NCBI GenBank assembly: GCA_021732785.1
Contig: JAKFUG010000019.1
Location: forward strand, 1 to 54,192
Source of the DNA: Planctomycetaceae bacterium
GTDB taxonomy: Bacteria > Planctomycetota > Planctomycetia > Planctomycetales > Planctomycetaceae
Length of the DNA: 54,192 nucleotides
Direction: 5' to 3'
Shown: piece after piece, positions 51,539-54,192 of the stretch
Layout of the letters: the number at the start of each line of letters is the position of its first letter
Position numbering within the stretch: the stretch's first letter is position 1
Notes under the pieces: model-generated
What the model was told of the DNA's origin: nothing
The model's input: the letters and a program-made list of their open reading frames with translations, nothing else
Databases searched by the model: none
Translations under genes and position numbers: made by a program

Positions 51539-51888
51539 CCCGGCGCTTCCTTGCGACGAACGGTTTTCCAGGGAACGGAATTAGACCGCACGGAAGGAGT
51601 TGGGTCCAGACGAGTTGCAGACCGTCGCTTGCGCTTCGCAGACGCCAGTGCCCGCGCTGATTCTGAATTGAAGAGACCCAGGGATCGGAATCCCTGGGCT
51701 TCCGGGGATTTTCATTCGAATGGAAAGATTGAGTGGTCTGGGGTATTTGCTCTGCCGGAAATGTCACCGTATTTTTCCTAAACCACATTCGCCTGTAAGT
51801 TTTCTTCCGGGTTGTGCCGATTTCTTCAAGGGAATGGCCGACTCAGCCGAAGGACCGGCTGCGCGCCGTCGGGATGGGAATCTCCGCG
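51539..51888. other. Divergent intergenic region containing a palindrome
   Basis: These 350 bases separate the ABC exporter (lower strand) from the FliN-like gene (upper strand). They contain a copy of the CCCAGGGAT palindrome (51677-51698) where no gene ends, so here it cannot be a conventional terminator for a neighbouring gene. No other features were recognised. Confidence 0.45.
51677..51698. repeat. CCCAGGGAT palindrome in a divergent promoter region
   Basis: CCCAGGGAT (51677-51685) pairs with ATCCCTGGG (51690-51698) around CGGA, in reverse orientation to the rplU copy, followed by CTTCC. Confidence 0.7.
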
Positions 51889-52752
51889 ATGCTGACCGAA
51901 GCGAATATCGAACAGATGATTGGTGCCATCTCCGAGAACGCCGCAGCGCTCGCGGAGTCGTTCGCGCAGTGTTTCGACATTCCGTGGAGCCTTTCGCCCG
52001 GCGAGTCCGGCGGTTGGAATCCGGACGAACCCCCCAGCGATTTCCAGGGACGCGGGCTGGCGGTCCTCTTCGAAGTGGGCGGACAGGGCCTCGCCGTGCT
52101 CATTCCCGACGAGTTGCCGCTGCCGGAGTGGTACGCCGCGCCGAACGAAAGTCAAAAATCGCGGTTGGAAACATTGGCCATGGAATGGTCGATGAATCTC
52201 TTTCCGCCGGACCTGGAACCGTCGCGCTATGCGACCGTGCAGGTTCCCCGGCTGTGGTCCTTTCTCGAACAATGCCAGCCCGTCGACTGGGCCGCGACGA
52301 TGACGCTTTCGGTCACCGAAGCCAGCGGTCAATCGGCAGGGTCGCTCCTCGTCATCTGGCCGTTGGCCACACCGCTGTGGGATACGGAAAAGCGGGCGAC
52401 CCCGCCCGTTCACGCGGCGGTGGTCCCCACGGCAGTCTCACCGAGTCCGTCGGTCCTTCCCGCGATGCCCAGTCCGAACGCGGGGCCCGATCCCTTGGCC
52501 CGGCTGCGCTCGCTCCCCGTGCAGGTGAGTGTGCGTCTGGCGGAAAAGAAGATCACCGTTTCGCAGCTCCTCGGAATTTCCTCCGGCGTCCTGATCTCGT
52601 TTCCGAAATCGTGCGAAGCGCAACTGGATCTCTACGTCAACAACGCCCGCTATTGCCGCGGCGAAGCCGTGAAGATCGGCGAAAACTTCGGCCTGAAGAT
52701 CAACGAAGTCGGCACGACGGAAGAGCGCGTGACCAAAATCCTTAACGGATAA
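51889..52752 (+). CDS. SpoA/FliN C-terminal domain protein (flagellar-switch or type III-like)
   Basis: A 287-residue protein from ATG 51889 (GGGA eight bases upstream); ATG 51874 or 51814 would extend it. The last 80 residues form a SpoA domain as in FliN/FliM/YscQ: LARLRSLPVQVSVRLAEKKITVSQLLGISSGVLISF, then LDLYVNNARYCRGEAVKIGENFGLKINEV. The first 190 residues resemble a FliM/CheC-like region with acidic and aromatic segments and a Pro-rich linker before SpoA. FliN-type proteins build the flagellar C-ring that switches motor direction. No other flagellar or secretion gene is in the window, so its partner is elsewhere. A bidirectional terminator follows. Confidence 0.8.
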   Translation: MLTEANIEQMIGAISENAAALAESFAQCFDIPWSLSPGESGGWNPDEPPSDFQGRGLAVLFEVGGQGLAVLIPDELPLPEWYAAPNESQKSRLETLAMEWSMNLFPPDLEPSRYATVQVPRLWSFLEQCQPVDWAATMTLSVTEASGQSAGSLLVIWPLATPLWDTEKRATPPVHAAVVPTAVSPSPSVLPAMPSPNAGPDPLARLRSLPVQVSVRLAEKKITVSQLLGISSGVLISFPKSCEAQLDLYVNNARYCRGEAVKIGENFGLKINEVGTTEERVTKILNG

Positions 52753-52758
52753 AGCAGA

Positions 52759-52784
52759 AGCCCAGGGATTGCCATCCCTGGGCT
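52759..52784. terminator. Bidirectional terminator, CCCAGGGAT family
   Basis: AGCCCAGGGAT (52759-52769) pairs exactly with ATCCCTGGGCT (52774-52784) around TGCC, between the convergent FliN-like and DUF1080 genes (stops 52752 and 52808). Confidence 0.75.
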
Positions 52785-52807
52785 GTCTTCACTTGATGGG
52801 ATGTGAC

Positions 52808-54121
52808 TCAATCCGCCTTCAGCGCCTTGATGCGCACGTTGCGGAACTCCACCGGGTCGGAGTGCCCCGCGAAGCCGAAGGAACCGGTCGTGCGGTCTTT
52901 GCCCGGATGCGGCGAGTTCGCCATGTACTCGGTGATCTTGCTCAGATCGGTATCGAGAATCACGGAGCCGTTGAGCTCGACCTTGATGGTTGAACCTTTC
53001 ACGGTCACTTCCTGGAAATTCCATTCGCCAACCGGGCGGTGATATCCACGATGAGCGGCCGCCATTCCGTAAGCCGAACCGTGAGCTTGGCGGGGATCGA
53101 GCTTGGCGTACTTCGGGTGTTCGGTATCGAGGATCTGCAACTCGCACATGCCGACGTACGCCGTATCGCCGGTGCCGGGGTACCGAATAGCCAAGCCGTT
53201 GTTGCCGCCGGCAGGCAATTTGAATTCCACGCGGGCCACGAAGTCGCCGTATTCACCCTTGGTGTGCAGCACGCCCCCTTTGCCTTCCTTGCAACGAATC
53301 GCGCCGTCGACCACTTCGTAATTCTCAACTGCCCCCGCCCAGCCATCGAGGTCTTTCCCGTTGAAGAGACTGGTGAAGCCTTCGTCCGGCCCCAGCGCAA
53401 CCTTCGCGGCCTCTTCGGCGGACAACTCGCGGAGATACAGATTCTTCCAGCGGACTTCGTTGCCATGCGTCTGCAACTGGATCGGACCTTTATACACCAG
53501 CGGCGTTTTATTCTTGTCGAAATAGTTCTCGAGGATCCCGCGATCGACCACGAGTTTGTCGTTCAGATAGATCGTGGTCCGGGCCCCGGCTTGCAGAATG
53601 CGGAGCTTGTTCCATTGACCGATCGGTTTGTCCGCGAGCACCAGCGGATCTTTCGCCGACGATCCCGCGGAGTTGTTCCACAAGCCGCCCGATCCCATGT
53701 TGGCCTTGAATTTCTGGATGTACTCGGCGTCGGTATAGTCCCAAATCTGCACCTGCGGCGTCCCCTTGAGATACACGCCGCTGTCGCCGTGCGGAATCAG
53801 CTTCCATTCGATGTGCAGTTCATAGTCGGCGTAGTCCTTGTCGGTGGTCACGTACAAACCTTTGCCGTCGTTGACCAGTTCGCCGTTGTCGACTTTCCAG
53901 TGCTCCATGAGATCGGCCTGACTGTCGGCGAACTTCTTCGTCCGCTCTTCGTCAGATAGCGCCTGAATCTTCCGCGGGTCTTCTGTGCCCACGCCGTGGA
54001 AGCCGGCGAAATCTTTGCCGTTGAAGAGGGCGGTGAATCCGCTCGGCGGGGTGTTATCGGCCGCGGACAACGTCGCGGAGACCAGGCAGACGAGAGCAGC
54101 ACAACAGAACCGAACGTTCAC
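52808..54121 (-). CDS. Secreted protein with two DUF1080 (3-keto-disaccharide hydrolase-like) domains
   Basis: A 437-residue protein. GTG 54121 was chosen because TTGGAG lies eight bases upstream and the N-terminus then reads as a clean signal peptide (MNVRFCCAALVCLVSATLSAAD); ATG 54154 adds 11 residues. Two tandem DUF1080 beta-sandwich domains follow: the first opens PPSGFTALFNGKDFAGFHGV and has DYELHIEWKLIPHGDSGVYLKG; the second opens EGFTSLFNGKDLDGWAGAV and has VARVEFKLPAGGNNGLAIRYPG. DUF1080 is concanavalin-like and includes 3-ketodisaccharide hydrolases; planctomycetes encode many. It probably acts on or binds exopolysaccharides outside the cytoplasm. Confidence 0.9.
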   Translation of the reverse strand: MNVRFCCAALVCLVSATLSAADNTPPSGFTALFNGKDFAGFHGVGTEDPRKIQALSDEERTKKFADSQADLMEHWKVDNGELVNDGKGLYVTTDKDYADYELHIEWKLIPHGDSGVYLKGTPQVQIWDYTDAEYIQKFKANMGSGGLWNNSAGSSAKDPLVLADKPIGQWNKLRILQAGARTTIYLNDKLVVDRGILENYFDKNKTPLVYKGPIQLQTHGNEVRWKNLYLRELSAEEAAKVALGPDEGFTSLFNGKDLDGWAGAVENYEVVDGAIRCKEGKGGVLHTKGEYGDFVARVEFKLPAGGNNGLAIRYPGTGDTAYVGMCELQILDTEHPKYAKLDPRQAHGSAYGMAAAHRGYHRPVGEWNFQEVTVKGSTIKVELNGSVILDTDLSKITEYMANSPHPGKDRTTGSFGFAGHSDPVEFRNVRIKALKAD

Positions 54122-54192
54122 GAGGCGATCTCCAATAGGGGTGGGACGATCCATCGGGTGGGGTCGATGCGTTTGAAGATATCGTGTTGGTC

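Overview
The window looks like chromosomal DNA of a planctomycete (Planctomycetota). This is inferred from family content, not from a database match: a DUF1559 prepilin-type protein, a BBP7-type outer-membrane protein, a Tat-exported DUF1501 protein, a double DUF1080 protein, SMP-30 and NHL secreted beta-propellers, a Ser/Thr kinase fused to an FGE-sulfatase fold, an IS66-type transposase tail, and many short palindromic intergenic repeats in GC-rich DNA. No rRNA, convincing tRNA or CRISPR array was seen.

Layout. 0-4.8 kb: IS66 transposase tail, repeat-rich spacer, secreted SMP-30 protein, convergent BBP7 outer-membrane protein, small lipoprotein. 5.0-8.2 kb: hpf, EIIA-Ntr-like, HPr and Enzyme I, apparently a regulatory phosphorelay behind one good sigma-70-type promoter. 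8.2-11.1 kb: long leader, RNase E/G and ribosomal protein L21. 11.2-18.7 kb: atypical Hsp70, secreted and envelope proteins, HNH protein, DUF1559, NHL protein, glycerophosphodiesterase. 18.7-24.3 kb: small acyl-carrier-protein pathway (two paralogous HxxxD acyltransferases, ACP, KAS III) beside a divergent membrane acyltransferase. 24.5-30.7 kb: small secreted protein, DUF1501, Tat protein, composite repeat block, amidase, an orphan gene between inverted repeats, GlcNAc-6-P deacetylase. 46-54 kb: secreted proteins, ABC exporter, lone SpoA/FliN-like protein, DUF1080 protein.

The most unusual region is 30.7-46.0 kb. Two gene arms diverge from a roughly 250-bp region. The left arm encodes a Ser/Thr kinase-STAND ATPase-membrane helix-FGE-fold protein, a 65-residue protein and a glycosyltransferase. 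The right arm encodes a glycosyltransferase, a C14 caspase-like protein with a pseudo-hydrolase tail, and a CHAT protease-STAND ATPase-membrane helix-coiled coil-propeller protein whose GTG start overlaps the caspase stop. Each arm thus carries one single-pass STAND protein and one glycosyltransferase, and the two glycosyltransferases share a Cys-rich N-terminal module. I propose an NLR-like signalling, conflict or cell-death locus; its function is inferred from domains only.

A second theme is repeats. At least five families of short palindromic elements sit against gene ends, act as likely terminators between convergent genes, and in one case lie in frame inside the Hsp70 gene.
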